NCBI GenBank assembly: GCA_036365145.1 | Contig: JAEOAD010000052.1 | Location: 13,949,501-14,013,500 of the forward strand | Origin: Orientallactaga sibirica | Lineage: Eukaryota; Chordata; Mammalia; Rodentia; Dipodidae | Direction: 5' to 3' | Length of the DNA stretch: 64,000 nt | Shown: positions 10,346 to 22,239 of the stretch, piece after piece | Layout of the letters: each line of letters begins with the position of its first letter | How positions within the stretch are numbered: position 1 is the stretch's first letter | Made by a program: the position numbers and the translations under genes | Notes under the pieces: generated by a model | What the model was told of the DNA's origin: nothing | The model's input: the letters and a program-made list of their open reading frames with translations, nothing else | The model's database searches: none

Positions 10346-13300
10346 TATTGTGAAGAAATAACTAGTGATTAAGTGGACATAGTGGGAGCTACGTGTCTCT
10401 AAACCTGTTACTCAGCTGTTTCCTTATCTGTAAGTCCCTGAGCAAACAGGACACATTCAATGTACTGCTCAAGTCCTTTACCTACTTTCTCACCCCACAG
10501 AATTAATTCTGGAATCCTGTGTGCTCCTACATGTTGGTCATGTAGTATAGCCCTTATTACATTATGAATTCACCTTGCTTGTGTTTATTTTTTAGTTTTT
10601 AAAAATTAATTAATTTTTAGTTTTTGGTTTTTCAAGGTAGGGTCTCTAAGCCCAAGTTGACCTGAAATTCACTACTCAGTCTCAGGCTGGTCTTGAACTC
10701 ATTGTGATCCTCTTACCTCTGCCTCCCAATTGCTAGGACTAAAGGTGTGTGCCACCACGCCCAGCTCACCTTGCTTATGTCTCTGTTTATTTTTGGTGTG
10801 AGAGAATGAAACCAATGTCTTATGCATACTAAGTACATCCTCTACCACCGAGCCATATCCTTAAGCCCTGATTATATCTTTTTTTTGGTTTTTCAAGGTA
10901 GGGTCTCACTCTAGCCCAGGCTGACCTGGAATTCACTATATAGTCTCAGGGTGGCCTCAAACTCATGGTGATCCTCCTACCTCTGCCTCCCGAGTGCTGG
11001 GATTAAAGGCATGTGCCACCACACCCAAGTCCTGATTATATCTATTAAGTATAAGGATTTTTAAACCTGGATGACTAGAACAATGGTAATTACTTTTAAA
11101 AAATGGAAGCTCAAAGGATTTATTTACTGATTTATTTATTTTGGTTTTTTGAGGTAGGGTCTCACTCTAGCCCAGGTTGACCTGGAATTCACTATATAGT
11201 CTCACAGTGGCCTCAAACTCACAGCAGTTCTCCTATACTTCTGCCTCCCAAGTGCTGGGATTAAAGGTGTGTGCCACCACACCTGGCTGGATTTATTTTT
11301 TTTATTTATTTATTATTTTATTTTGGTTTATTTTTTAAAATTATTTATTTATTTATTTATTTGAGAGAGAGAAAGAAGCAGAAAGAGAGACTGAGAGAGA
11401 ATGGGCACACCAGAGCCTCCAGCCACTGCAAATGAACTCCAGACACATGCGTCACCTTGTGCATCTGGCTTACATGGGTCCTGGGAAATTGAACCTAGGT
11501 CCTCTGGCTTTGCAGGCAAGTGCCTGAGCCGCTAAGCCATTTCTCCAATGCCTATTTATCATTATTATTTTTTGAGGTAGAGTTTTACTGTAGTCCAGGC
11601 TGACCTAGAATCTATAGTCTCACTATGTAGTCTTAGGGTGGTCTTGAACTCACAGTGCTCCTCCTACCTCTGCCTTCCGAGTGCTGGGATTGAAGGCACA
11701 CACCACCATGCCTGGCCTCAGTTGGATTTATTTTTAAGAACAAATATTCAGGGGCTGGAGAGATGACTTAGCGGTTAAGGCACTTGCCTGAAGAGCCAAA
11801 GGACCCAGGTTTGATTCCCCAGGACTCACGTAAGCCAAATGCACAAGGAGGTGCACATGTCTGGAATTGGTTTGCAGTAGCTGCAGTCCGTGGCATGTTG
11901 ATACACATTCTCTCTCTGTGTCATAATTAAAGATAAAATATTTAGGGCTGGAGGAATGTCTTAGTGGTTAAGGAGTTTGCCTGCAAAGCCAACGGACCCA
12001 GGTTTGATTCCCCAGGACCCATGTAAGCCAGATGTACAAGGTGGCGCATGCTTCTGGAGTTCATTTGTAGCAGCTAGAGGCCCTGGCATGCCATTCTTTC
12101 TCTCTCTGCTTCTCTCTCTGCTTCTCTCTCTCTGTCAAACAATCAAACAAATAAATAATTTTTTTTAAATTAAAAAAAAAAAGAAAAATATTTGGCTCTA
12201 GGTTATCTATCAGTTGGAATGTTCTAAGCTTGACTATGCCAGGGGTAAGGCTTTAGTGTACTTTTCCCTCTGGCTTCTCTAAAATCTTAGGGCCTCAAAT
12301 GATACACATACATGTTTCTCTTGGGCCAACCTCAGTATTAGAAGGCTTAATTCAGAATAAAGAGAAACACGTTGGTAAAACATGTTCTGCAAGCGTCTGT
12401 TGGTAGAACACAATCATAGCATACATGGGCCTAGATTCAAAGCCTATCACCAAAAATAAGTGTTGTGCATTCAGATAAAACCAGTTCTAGAGCTGGAGAG
12501 ATGGCTTAGTGGTAAAGGTACTTGCCTGTGTAGCCTAAGGACCCATGTTCGACTTTCCAGATCCCATGTAAGCTACATGCACAAGGTTACACAGGCACAA
12601 GGTCACATGCGCACAAGGTGGCACTTGCATGTGGAGTTTGATGTGGCTGGAGGCCCTGGTGTGCCAGTTCTCTCCTTCTTAAAAAAAAAAAAAAAAAAAA
12701 AAAACAACCTGGGTTCCCAGGGCTGGAGAGATGGCTCAGCAGTTAAGGTACCTGCCTACCAAGCCTAAAAACCTGGGTTTGATTCCCCAGTCCCCATGTA
12801 AAGCCAGATGCACAGAGTGGTGCCTGCATCTGAAGTTCATTTGCAGCAACTGGAGGCCCTGGAACACCCATTCTGTCTGTCTCTGCTTGTAAATCAATGA
12901 GTAAAAATACTAACAAAAAGAAACAAAAAACTGGGTTCCTTGTTCCTATTGTTTTACCAAGTACTGGTTTGACTTTTAGGAGTGCTTTTTTAATCACTTC
13001 AATGAGCATTATAATACTGCTTCAAAATTTGTTGGGGGATTGGGTTTAAAATGTGATAACCTTTATACAAGGCCTAGCACAAGATTGGTAATTGTGATGT
13101 ATGTCAAGTTTTAAGAAATGCTTCTATCCTCAAAATTATTTATTTATTTATTTTTTTTTTTCAAGGTAAGGTCTCACTCTAGCTCAGGCTGACCTGGAAT
13201 TCACTATGTAGTCTCAGGGTGGCCTCGAACTCATGGTGATCCTCCTACCTCTGCCTCCCAAGTGCTGGGATTAAAGGCATGCACCACCACGCCCAGCTTG

Positions 13301-13672
13301 TTTTCTTTTTTAAATACTTATTTGAGAGAGCGAGAGAAAGAAAGAAAGAGAGAGACAGAGAGAGAATGGGCATGCCAGGGCTTCCAGCTGCTGCAAACGA
13401 ACTCCAGACACATGCACCACTTTGTGCATCTAGCTTATGTGGGCCCTGGGGAATCAAACCTGGGACCTTTGGCTTTGCAAGCAAGTGGGTTAACTGTTAA
13501 GCCATCTCTCCAGTCCTTTTTTGTTTTTTCTGAGCTAGGGTTTCACTTTAGTCCAGCAGGCTGACCTGGAACTCACTATGTAGACTCAGAGTGGCCTCCA
13601 TCTAACAGTGATCCTCCTACCTCTGTTTCCTGAGTACTGGGATTAAAGGTGTGTACCACCATGCCTGGCTTC
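10346..13672. repeat. SINE-rich part of SPDYA last intron
   Basis: Low-copy 10351-10600; B1 minus 10610-10765; ID-like minus 10785-10875; B1 minus 10880-11027 and 11140-11290; T1 minus 11335-11550; B1 minus 11565-11715; T1 plus 11752-11935 and 11946-12180; low-copy 12185-12485; T1C plus 12490-12700; T1 plus 12719-12925; low-copy 12930-13135; B1 minus 13155-13298; T1 minus 13310-13516; B1 minus 13520-13672. Confidence 0.75.
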
Positions 13673-15383
13673 AAAGTCAAATGTTTTGACAGTGTTTTAC
13701 TCTACTTTATCTGATTGACAATTTTGTTTTTAAATGGCACAACCATGTTTATGTAAACTTGCTTTTTGAACATTTTTTAGGAAAAAATTTCAAAGGTAGA
13801 AAAACAGTTTTTATCTGAAAATCAAGAAGGTGCTTTCTTCTATTTGAAAGAAGAGTGGACATACTGATTACTGTCTGTACTAAGTTTAAGCATTAATTCC
13901 TGGAACTGAGCACCAGCTCTTTGTGTCTCTCTTGGAGTATGCTGGGTTGAGTTTTCTTTCTATATGCAGGCTGCAGGTAGAGCATTTTGTTAACAGAGGT
14001 CACTCTTAGAAACAGCCAGCTGGCTGGGCGTAGTGGTGCACACTTTTTTTTTTTTTTTTTGGTTTTTCTAGGTAGGGTTTCACTCTAGTCCACGCTGACC
14101 TGGAATTCACTGTGTAGTCTCAGGGTGGCCTTGAACTCACAGTGATCCTCCTACCTCTCCCTCCCAAGTGCTGGGATTAAAGGCGTGCGACACCACGCAC
14201 AGCTTCTTTTTTTAAATTTTTATTTATTTATTTATTAGAGACAGAGAGAGTGAGAATAAGTGCACCAGGGCCTCTAGCCACTGCAACGAACTCCACACGC
14301 ATGTGCCACCATGTGCATCTGGCTTTATGTGGGACCTGGAGAATCCAACTGGGGTCCTTAGGTTTCACAGGCATGTGCCTTAACCTCTAAACCATCACTC
14401 CAGCCCTTTTTTAAATTTTTTTTTTTGTGGTTTAATTTGTTGTTTTGTGTATTACCACACCCAGCAATTTTTCCCATTTTTCTTTCCTGTTCTCTCTTCT
14501 TCCCTCCCCTTTTCTCTTTTCTCCCTTTCTGGACCTCTTTTTTTTGTTGTTGTTTTCCCAGGGTGGCTCCTTGAGTAAATCTCCTTTTCTGCTTTTCTCC
14601 ATCATCTGTTTGTTCACGTGGCTTACTGAGGACGGTGCCAACCCTGGCTTGTTAGGGGCTGTCAGTTTCCTGCTTCTCCCTTGGCAGTCTGGCCAAAGGC
14701 TTCTTATTTTCACTGCAGGATTTCATTGAAAGGGTGGCAGAGCATGACTGGGAATCAGGCTCCGTTCTAAAGTTAGACACTGTTTCAAATATTATTCTGC
14801 TACCTTCAACAAATTAACCTAAGCCTCACTGTCCTTATCTGCCAGCTGGATATAACAGTGTTTAATCTTCCAGTTGGCTGTGAATATTGATATTACAAAT
14901 GTAAAATGCATACTAAGTTGCCTGGGATATTTAACTTACCTGTCTGGTAAACGCTCTTTATAATTGTGCTTATACCTCGTTTACATTCAGATATGAGTGG
15001 AACAACAGAGTGGAGACGTAGAAGGGAAATCAGTTAGATCCGCTAAGAATGGAACAGGCACTAAAGCTCAACCTGTCTTTCATGGAGTGGGGCTGGTGCC
15101 TCTAGTAAAGCTTTGGAGTGACCACTCCTCTCAGAGGAGTTTGTTAAAGGGAAATCAGTAATGTTCTGAAATGATGCAGGTCTTTTAGTTTCTCATGAAA
15201 GAGTTACAAAGGTATAAGACATCCGTCAGTCCTTCAGATAGGTGAAAACCTGGAAGACTATTAGCAGTAAAAGAATCACTGTTGTAAAATACTATTCTAG
15301 TACTGTTTCAAATCTAGAAATGTCAGAAATCCTATACATAAAAGAGTTAATATTTATTTTGCACATGCCGCATTAAAAATTGA
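13673..15383. other. Mostly low-copy intron with a short SINE block
   Basis: 13673-14021 and 14409-15383 are low-copy and contain no exon I can support. The frames at 14432-14713 and 14445-14729 lie in a pyrimidine/purine-rich tract. Between them are a B1 5' scrap on + (14022-14042) running head-to-head into B1 minus 14045-14205, and then T1 minus 14210-14408. Confidence 0.6.
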
Positions 15384-15985
15384 GCTTGAGGTCTGGAGAG
15401 ATGGCTCAGTGTCTAAGGCACTTGCCTGCAAAGCCAAAGGACCCAGGTTCAACTCCCCAGGACCTTCGTAAAGCCAGATGCACAAGGTGGCACATGGGTC
15501 TGGAGTTTGTTTGCAGTGGCTAGTGGTCTTGGTGCGCCCATTCTCTCTCTTTCTCCTCTCTCAAGTTAAATAAATGTAGTCTCAGGGTGGCCTTGAACTC
15601 ACAGAGATCCTCCTATCTCTGCCTCCCGAGTGCTGGGATTAATGGTGTGCGCCACCACACCAACTAAATAAATAAATTTTTTTAAAAATTGAGCTTGAAG
15701 CTGGATATGGTGGCACATGCCTTTAATCCTAGCACTCAGGAAGCAGAAGTAGGAGGATCACCATGAGTTCAAGGCCAGCCTGAGCTAGAGTGAGACCCTG
15801 CCTCAAAAAGAAATAGTTCGCTGGGCGTGGTGGCGCACGCCTTTAATCCCAGCACTCGGGAGGCAGAGGTAGGAGGATCGCCGTGAGTTCGAGGCCACCC
15901 TGAGACTACATAGTTAACTCCAGGTCAGCCTGAGCTAGAGTGAGACCCTACCTTGCAAAACCAAAAAAAAAAAAAAAAAAAAAAG
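15384..15985 (+). repeat. T1 with inserted B1 piece, then two B1 copies
   Basis: T1 plus 15384-15680 is interrupted by a minus-strand partial B1 at about 15577-15660. Tandem B1 plus copies follow at 15700-15810 and 15820-15985. The second is close to a B1 consensus (intact 'gcgtggtggcgcacgcc') with a long A tail, so it is probably young. Confidence 0.8.
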
Positions 15986-16522
15986 AAATAGTTCAAAACT
16001 GTGGTATAGTTGTCTTTCTAGATAGTATGATTACTTGCTAATTAATATTCAGAACCCTTAAATATCAACAAAAAATGAAGTGCAAATAAACCACAACATT
16101 TATGCCGTGTCACATGGTTCTGACATGGGAAAATGCTCTATGAGAAATACAAGATAGTAGGTTTGGCTGCAGTATGGTCGACTTTGTGAGAAATAGAAAA
16201 TAGACCAAACCAGTAGTTGGGTAGGAAGATTACAAGCAAATTTATTTTCTTCTTGAAAGCATTTTAAATAAAATAAACATTTCAAAAATGTCTTTAAGCT
16301 CTAATACTTGGAGCTTATGGTGTATTAAGTGTCAATTTAATATAGGTCATGTTAAAATCCTTTCAGTGTATGAAGGCTACCACAATGCAAGTATGGACAG
16401 AAGACAAAAAGTGACAACTCAAAAGGGGGAAGTTTTGCTAACTCAACTCCCTCTTATAGTGAAGTCTGACTAGAGCTCAATAAATAACATGTTCTAATCA
16501 ATTCTTGATCACTAAATCATAC
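15986..16522. other. Low-copy SPDYA intron next to exon 5
   Basis: Unique-looking AT-rich sequence beside the exon 5 donor. No SINE, no other exon and no clear regulatory motif seen. Confidence 0.5.
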
Positions 16523-16817
16523 CTTGAGTGCTATTAGCTTGAGAAGGATCACCTATCATGTCCTTTGGTAATGAACTGTGTGATTCCTGAGAGTGTTTTT
16601 CCATTAGCTGTACTGTATCATTGGATGAAGATGATGATGAAGATAACCCCAGTCTCACATATCTTCCTTTGTTACCACAGAGAGAGCAGTGCATTGGTGT
16701 GGCACTAGGACCCCGAGGAAGATGAACTTCATCTCTGTTGTAGTTTCTGATGGCTCCACTGTGGTGCACAGAACGCTCTCTTTGCCAGATATAATGGGTT
16801 GGTGCAATGGCCATCAC
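16523..16817 (-). CDS. Spdya: SPDYA coding exon 5
   Basis: Acceptor TTTCCCTGCAG, donor CAAG|GTATGA, residues 184-281. It begins VMAIAPTHYIWQRERSVHHS, the end of the Speedy/RINGO box and the conserved basic 'WQRERS' segment, followed by NYNRDEVHLPRGPSATP and a cysteine pair (CSLCG). A run of seven serines follows near residue 245. The tail is Ser/Thr-rich and likely disordered and phosphorylated. Reading past the donor meets a stop after three more codons, so an intron-retained transcript would make a protein lacking the final 30 residues. Confidence 0.93.
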
Positions 16818-16849
16818 CTGCAGGGAAAGCCTTACTTTTAGAATTGTTT

Positions 16850-17545
16850 TTAAAATATATTTTATTTATTTATTTGAGAGAGAGAAAGAGGGAGAGAGAA
16901 TGGGTACACCAGGGCCTCCAGCCACTGCAAACAAATTCCAAATGCATGTGCCCCCTTGTACATCTGGCTTATGTGGGGCCTGCAGAGCCACACCTGGGAT
17001 CCTTTGTCTTTGCAGGCAAACACCTTAACCACTAAGCCATCTCTTCAGCCCCCTAAAATTGGTTTTTGAGGTAGGGTCTCATTCTAGCTCAGGCTGACTG
17101 GGAACTCACTCTGTACCCTTGAGTTCAGTGTGATCCTCCTACCTCAGACTCCCAAGGGCTGGGACTATGGGTATGAGCCACCATGATTGCCACTTTCAAA
17201 ATTTTAATAAGTTTTTTAAATGTTGCTTTTTTGATTTTTCGAGGTAGGGTCTCACTCTAGCCCAGGCTGACCTGGAATTCACTATGTAGTCTCAGGGTGG
17301 CCTCGCATTCACAGCGATCCTCCTACCTCTGCTTCCCAAGTGCTGGGATTAAAGGCATACACCACCACACCCAACTTTAATAGGTTAAAAAAATTATTTA
17401 TTTGCAGGGAGAGAGAGGAGGAGAGAATGGGTATGCAAGTACCTCTAGCCATTGCAAACAAACTATGCCCTGGTGCACCCATTGTCTCTCTGTGTGTGTC
17501 TGTGTTTTTCTACTTGCAAATAAATACATATATTAAAAAAAAACC
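16850..17545. repeat. SINE block
   Basis: T1 minus 16850-17053; B1 minus 17060-17195; B1 minus 17225-17375; and a chimera 17390-17545 that starts like a minus-strand T1 (to about 17462) and continues as the 3' half of a plus-strand T1 (gccctggtgcaccc, TC/TG tail, caaataaata). Confidence 0.75.
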
Positions 17546-17977
17546 TAAGCCCATGGTATATGCTTGTGATGGATGGATCTGGAAAGGATTATGCTAAGTG
17601 AGGTAACCCCAGTCCCAGAAAGCTAAATGCTGCATGTTCTCTCTCATATGTGGTTCCTAGCTACAAATGTTTGTATGGGAGTTGGAATAAAAACTGATAG
17701 CAGGGTTGTAGAGAGGGCATAATGGTTAAGGTGGTTGCCTGTGAAGCCTAAGGACCCAGGTTCCCAGAATCCACATAAGACAGATGCACATGGTGGCACA
17801 TGCATCTGGAGTCTGTTTGCAGTAGCTAGAGGCCCTGGCATGCCCATTCTCTCTCTTCATTCTCCCTCTCTTTCTCTGTAATAATAAATAATTTTTAAAG
17901 ATTGGTATCAGAGGCCAGTAAGCTAGAAAGGGGCTATATAGGAGGGAGGAGCAGGGAGGGTTTAAGGGGATGGTACT

Positions 17978-18367
17978 TGTGGTAGTTTGAATATATGTCC
18001 CCCCAATATATTCAGTGTTTTATTAGTTATAGTTTGCATCTGCAATCACCTTGCTAGAGGCAAGGTCACTGGGGCCTGGTCTTAAGGTGTGGTGATGGTT
18101 TGAGATTCCATTGTAAAGATATGCACATGTGCCTAGCAGGAGTTCCTGAAGTGTGCTGTGACTTTTGGCTGTAGTTTTGCTCTGTGTGCTGTGTAGCTGG
18201 CGGCTTGGCTTTTCTCTCTCTTGCCTGGTCCTGTGGAGAGCAGGCCACTTCTTCTGCCATTATGGAACTTCCCCTGTATCTGTAAGCTTCAATAAATAAT
18301 ATCCCTTCCTCCATAACTGTGCCTGGTCTGGAAGTTCATCTCAGCGAACCTGAAGCTGTCTGCTACA
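17978..18367 (+). mobile_element. Solo LTR, MaLR-like, second family
   Basis: 390 bp, TGTGGTAG...GCTACA ends, perfect 5-bp target duplication GTACT (17973-17977 and 18368-18372), and AATAAA about 75 bases from the 3' end on +. The sequence differs from the ORR1-like LTRs in the window. Inserted into the L1 3' region. Confidence 0.85.
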
Positions 18368-18481
18368 GTACTGTATATATGTAAGTAGATGAATGGATTA
18401 CTGGGGATAGAATGGCCTAAGTGAGGTCAGGAGAATAGATTAAGTAAGGGTGGGAGGAGGGTTTATAAAAATTCAACGTAT

Positions 18482-18640
18482 GAGCTGGAGACATGGCTTA
18501 GTGGTTAAGGTATTTGCCTGCTAAGCCAAAGGACCTAGGTTTGATTCCCCAGGACCTTTGTAAGCCAGATGCACTAGGTGGCACATGTATCTGGAGTTCA
18601 TTTGCAGTGGCCGAAGGTTCTGGCATGCCCATTCTCTTTC

Positions 18641-18680
<40 letters not shown>

Positions 18681-18765
18681 CATTACATTACATATTATTA
18701 TATACATAATATTATGTACACATACATGCTTCTTTCTCTCTCTCAAATAAAATAAAATTTAAAAA
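18482..18765 (+). repeat. T1 SINE with TG microsatellite in its tail
   Basis: A complete T1 whose TC-rich tail has grown into a TG run at about 18646-18675, followed by an AT-rich stretch and then the usual TC/AAATAAA end. Lies inside the L1 3' region. Confidence 0.85.
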
Positions 18766-19413
18766 AATTCAAGATGTTATGAATAAATCATATGGAAACT
18801 TACTTTTCTGGATAATGTTGCATCCAGAAGTCATAGATTATTACTAGAAAAATTTGAGTGCCAGGGATGGGATACCTTCCAGTGAGTTGTTGGCCAGGGA
18901 GGTCCCTGATGCCCCCAAAACATTATAGGCCATTGCCAAGGCTCTTGGTTTCCCACCAGAAATAGATGGTAAGACCCTATTACTGAAGACTCCACATGTG
19001 GGTTGCAAAGTCACTGAGAAATCAAGCTGGAGCTGAGCTGAAAACTTCTTCCTGTAGACCAGCTGACAGAAAGCTGGAAAAAGCTATGCTGCATGTAGCC
19101 CTACGGGAGAGAGAAGTCATCATCGGTGATAAACAACAGTGGACACTGCAAGCCATAAGTTTGGCCAGCCAGGCCAAATGAGCCAACAGGTGAAATAGAG
19201 GTTTGTCTGTTATGGGGAAAACCAACGGCTCTCTAATTGGACTGGAGGTCCACTCCACAGGAGGGAATACACGCCTGGTACTGAAACCTAGTCAAAAGCC
19301 TATGGCAGGGGAGATCATGAGCCCTAGGATTGTAACACCTGCTGTTGTCTGACTAGATGCATACATTATGCCCACCAAACTGCCCTTTAAGTACTTAACA
19401 TTCACACCCTCAC

Positions 19414-19735
19414 TGTTGCAGTCAGGTTTGCATTGCTGGCAGAAATCACCCGACTAAGAGCAGCTTGTGGGAAATAAAGAGGTTTATTTTGGCTTATAGG
19501 CTCAATAGGGAAGCTCCATGATGGCAGGAAAAACAATGGCATGAGCAGAGGGTGGACAACAGCAATAGGAGAGTGTGCCAAACACTGGCAAAGGGAAGCT
19601 GGCTATAATACACATAAGACTGCCCCCAATAATACACTGCCTCCAGGAGGTGTTTATTCCTAAATTGCCATCAGCTGGGAACCTAGCCTTCAGAACACCC
19701 GAGTTTATGGGTGACACCTGAATCAAACCACCACA
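19414..19735 (-). repeat. 3' LTR of the MaLR provirus
   Basis: 322 bp. Compared with its partner it lacks about 28 bases after 'gagggtggac', a deletion bounded by short GTGGAC direct repeats. TG/CA ends are preserved. Confidence 0.85.
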
Positions 19736-20906
19736 TTCTGCCCCTGGCCCCCATAAATAATAACCATACATGATGTAAAATGCAATGCATTCATCCAACT
19801 TTAAAAGCCCCCATTTTTTAATCAATCCTAATGATGTTCATATATCCCCATAATCCAAAGTCTTTTAACTGAGCCATAATACCAAAAACAATACCCCCAA
19901 AACCCATAATGGCACAGAATAAACATCCACACTGCAAAAGATGGCACTGGGCAAAGTAAAGAAATATTCAACCAATACAAGATTTAAAACAACCAGGGCA
20001 AACATCAAACTCTGTAGCTCCAAGTCCAACAACTCTAGTCAGTGACAAGTCTCCAAGTCCAATAACTAACCAGCAACAAGTCTCTGGAATTCCACTTCTG
20101 CCCCTCCAGCTAGGCTACTCACAGTCCTGGAAAACTTCATCCAGGGCTGGCAGCTCTCCTTGGCAGCCATCTCATAGTCCCAACATCTCCACTGGGTCTC
20201 CACTGCAACCCACGGTCCATCCTCATGGCCCCATGGGCTCTCCATGCAGGCATCCAGCAAACCTGCTTCACACTGCCCATGGCCATTTCCAAAACACAAG
20301 ACTGTGTTAAAAACTCAATGACCCTCTCTTTCCTGCATTTGTTATACTCCATAATACCAGGTAGGGTGCCAATTTGTTAATCCAGGGGGAAATAAATTAG
20401 ACTTTGAAGAACAGGACTCTCCTTCAGCATTGAGGCCCCTTCAAAGAGTCTGCATTCTTCCTGTTGCCCCATTGCAGGTCAGCTGGCCCAATCTCAAAGA
20501 TTGTAATCTCTCAACTGCAGCTGAACAGGTAGAGTTCACCCAAAGATTTCATTTTTTCTGTGCCATATCCCTCTGCTCACACCAGTTCATTTCTATGCAA
20601 AGCAACCTGCACAACTTCTCAGGACACGGACATAACAGCAAACTTGTCACACAAACTGCTAGCCCAGTCCAAATAAAGCTCTTTCTCACCCTCATAAGCC
20701 AAACCTCACAGTCCATAGTTCTTACTGCACTCAGGTCTTTCAGCTCTGACCAGAATAGTCCATCAAGCTGTACTTACAGCACTGCAAGGTGTCTCATATG
20801 CCAAGGTTACAAATCCTTCCACATTCTTCTTGAAAATCAGCTCCAAAAGGTCAAAGCCACACAGTCAGGTGTCTAGCAGCAACCCCATTCCTCAGTACCA
20901 CTTTAC

Positions 20907-21256
20907 TGTTGCAGTCAGGTTCGCATTGCTGGCAGAAATCACCTGACTAAGAGCAGCTTGTGGGAAAAAAAGAGGTTTATTTTGGCTTACAGGCTCAAGG
21001 GGGAAGCTCCATGATGGCAGGAAAAACAATGGCATGAGCAGAGGGTGGACGTCACTCTCTGGTCAACATAAGGTGGACAACAGCAATAGGAGAGTGTGCC
21101 AAACACTGGCAAGGGGAAGCTGGCTATCATACACATAAGACCGCCCCCAACAATACTCTGCCTCCAGGAGGTGTTGATTCCCAAATTGCCATCAGCTGGG
21201 AACCTAGCATTCAGAACGCCCAAGTTTATGGGGGACACCTGAATCAAACCATCACA
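20907..21256 (-). repeat. 5' LTR of the MaLR provirus
   Basis: 350 bp, full-length form with TATA-like and AATAAA motifs on -. Very similar to the solo LTRs at 10000 and 48012. Confidence 0.85.
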
Positions 21257-21675
21257 CTCACTCTCACTTTTGGTTAGAAAAACTTCTCTTTTCAGATGGA
21301 AGTAACCACTGGCTACGATAGTGCTGAGAAGTGGAGTGTTCAGCACTGAGACATCTCTATCACACCTTCCAAGGCTCAGGGTCCATTATGAAGAGGTGGT
21401 GGAAAGAATGTAAAAGCCAAAGGAAGGGTAGGACTGCTTACAATGTAATTGTTCAAACACAAAATGGCCTGGATATCCATGACCTCACAGTGTCTACTAC
21501 TACCTACACAAGACCATCATAATAGAGGAAAAGATGATGACATCAAAGTGAAATTCTAATTGAGGGAGGGAGGGGACAAGAATGAGAGTGGATTTGTGAA
21601 GGGGAAAGTGGAGAGGGGAGGAAATTATCCTGGCTTAATGTCTATAATTATGGAGTTGTTAATAAAAAGTTCTTA

Positions 21676-22232
21676 AGGGCTGGAGAGATGGCTTAGCAGT
21701 TAAGGCGTTTGCCTGCAAAGCCAAAGGACCCAGGTTTGACTCCTCAGGACCCACGTAAGCCAGATGCACAAGGAGGTGCATGCATCTGGAGTTTGTTTGC
21801 AGCTGCTGGAGGCCCTGGTGTGCTCATTCTCTCTCTACCTGCCTATTTCTGTATCTCTCTCTCTCAAATAAATAAATAAAATATTAAAAACAACTTTTTT
21901 AAAAAAGCACTGAAACATGTCTTACACACCTTCCAAGGTTCAGGGTCCATTGCGGAAGAGGGGCAGAAAGAATGTAAGAGCCAAAGGAAGGGTAGGACTG
22001 CTTACAATGTGCTCCTTCAGACACAAAATGGCCTGGATATCCATGACCTCATAGTGCCTGACACTACCTACACAGGACCATCATAATAGGAGGAAAAGAA
22101 CATGTCATCAAAATGAAAAGAGAGACTTATGGGGGGGGAATATGATGGAGACTGGAGTTTCAAAGGGGAATGTAGGGGGAGGGAGGGAAGTACCATGGGG
22201 TATTGTCTACAATTAAGTAAGTTGTCAATTAA
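21676..22232 (+). mobile_element. T1 SINE followed by a second L1 3' end
   Basis: T1 plus 21676-21905 joins directly to a short L1 3' UTR piece, 21907-22232, that begins 'gcactgaaacatgtct', almost the same point as the L1 piece at 21343. It ends in an A run at 22231-22240. Confidence 0.75.
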
Positions 22233-22239
22233 AAAAAAA

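Larger units (their letters stand above)
19414..21256 (-). mobile_element. MaLR-type provirus with two LTRs
   Basis: Two related LTRs flank an 1171-bp internal region, bounded by a perfect target duplication CTCAC (19409-19413 and 21257-21261). On - the order is 5' LTR 21256-20907, a TGGTACTGAGGAATGG start that could be the primer-binding region, then non-coding internal sequence to 19736, then the 3' LTR. No long gag/pol-like frame was seen; the 148-residue frame at 20430-20876 is on the opposite strand. MaLR internal regions are normally non-coding and mobilised in trans. Inserted in an older L1, sense to SPDYA. Confidence 0.85.
17560..21673 (+). mobile_element. L1 3' region with nested insertions
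   Basis: L1-type 3' sequence on + in five segments: 17560-17701, 17896-17977, 18368-18481, 18766-19413 and 21257-21673. It ends in the GA-rich 3' UTR seen again at 21905, 49970 and 53036 ('aaaatggcctggatatcc', 'gtaggactgcttacaatg', 'ccatcataata'). Younger elements interrupt it: T1 plus 17702-17895, an LTR 17978-18367, T1 plus 18482-18765 and a MaLR provirus 19414-21256. No intact ORF2 is present. Antisense to SPDYA. Confidence 0.72.

Noticed and set aside
14432..14729. Overlapping 93- and 94-codon frames
   Set aside because: Low-complexity pyrimidine/purine-rich tract gives Phe/Leu- or Lys/Glu-rich peptides on opposite strands.
20430..20876. 148-codon frame inside the MaLR provirus
   Set aside because: It lies on the strand opposite to the element, whose internal region is normally non-coding; no retroviral domain is visible.
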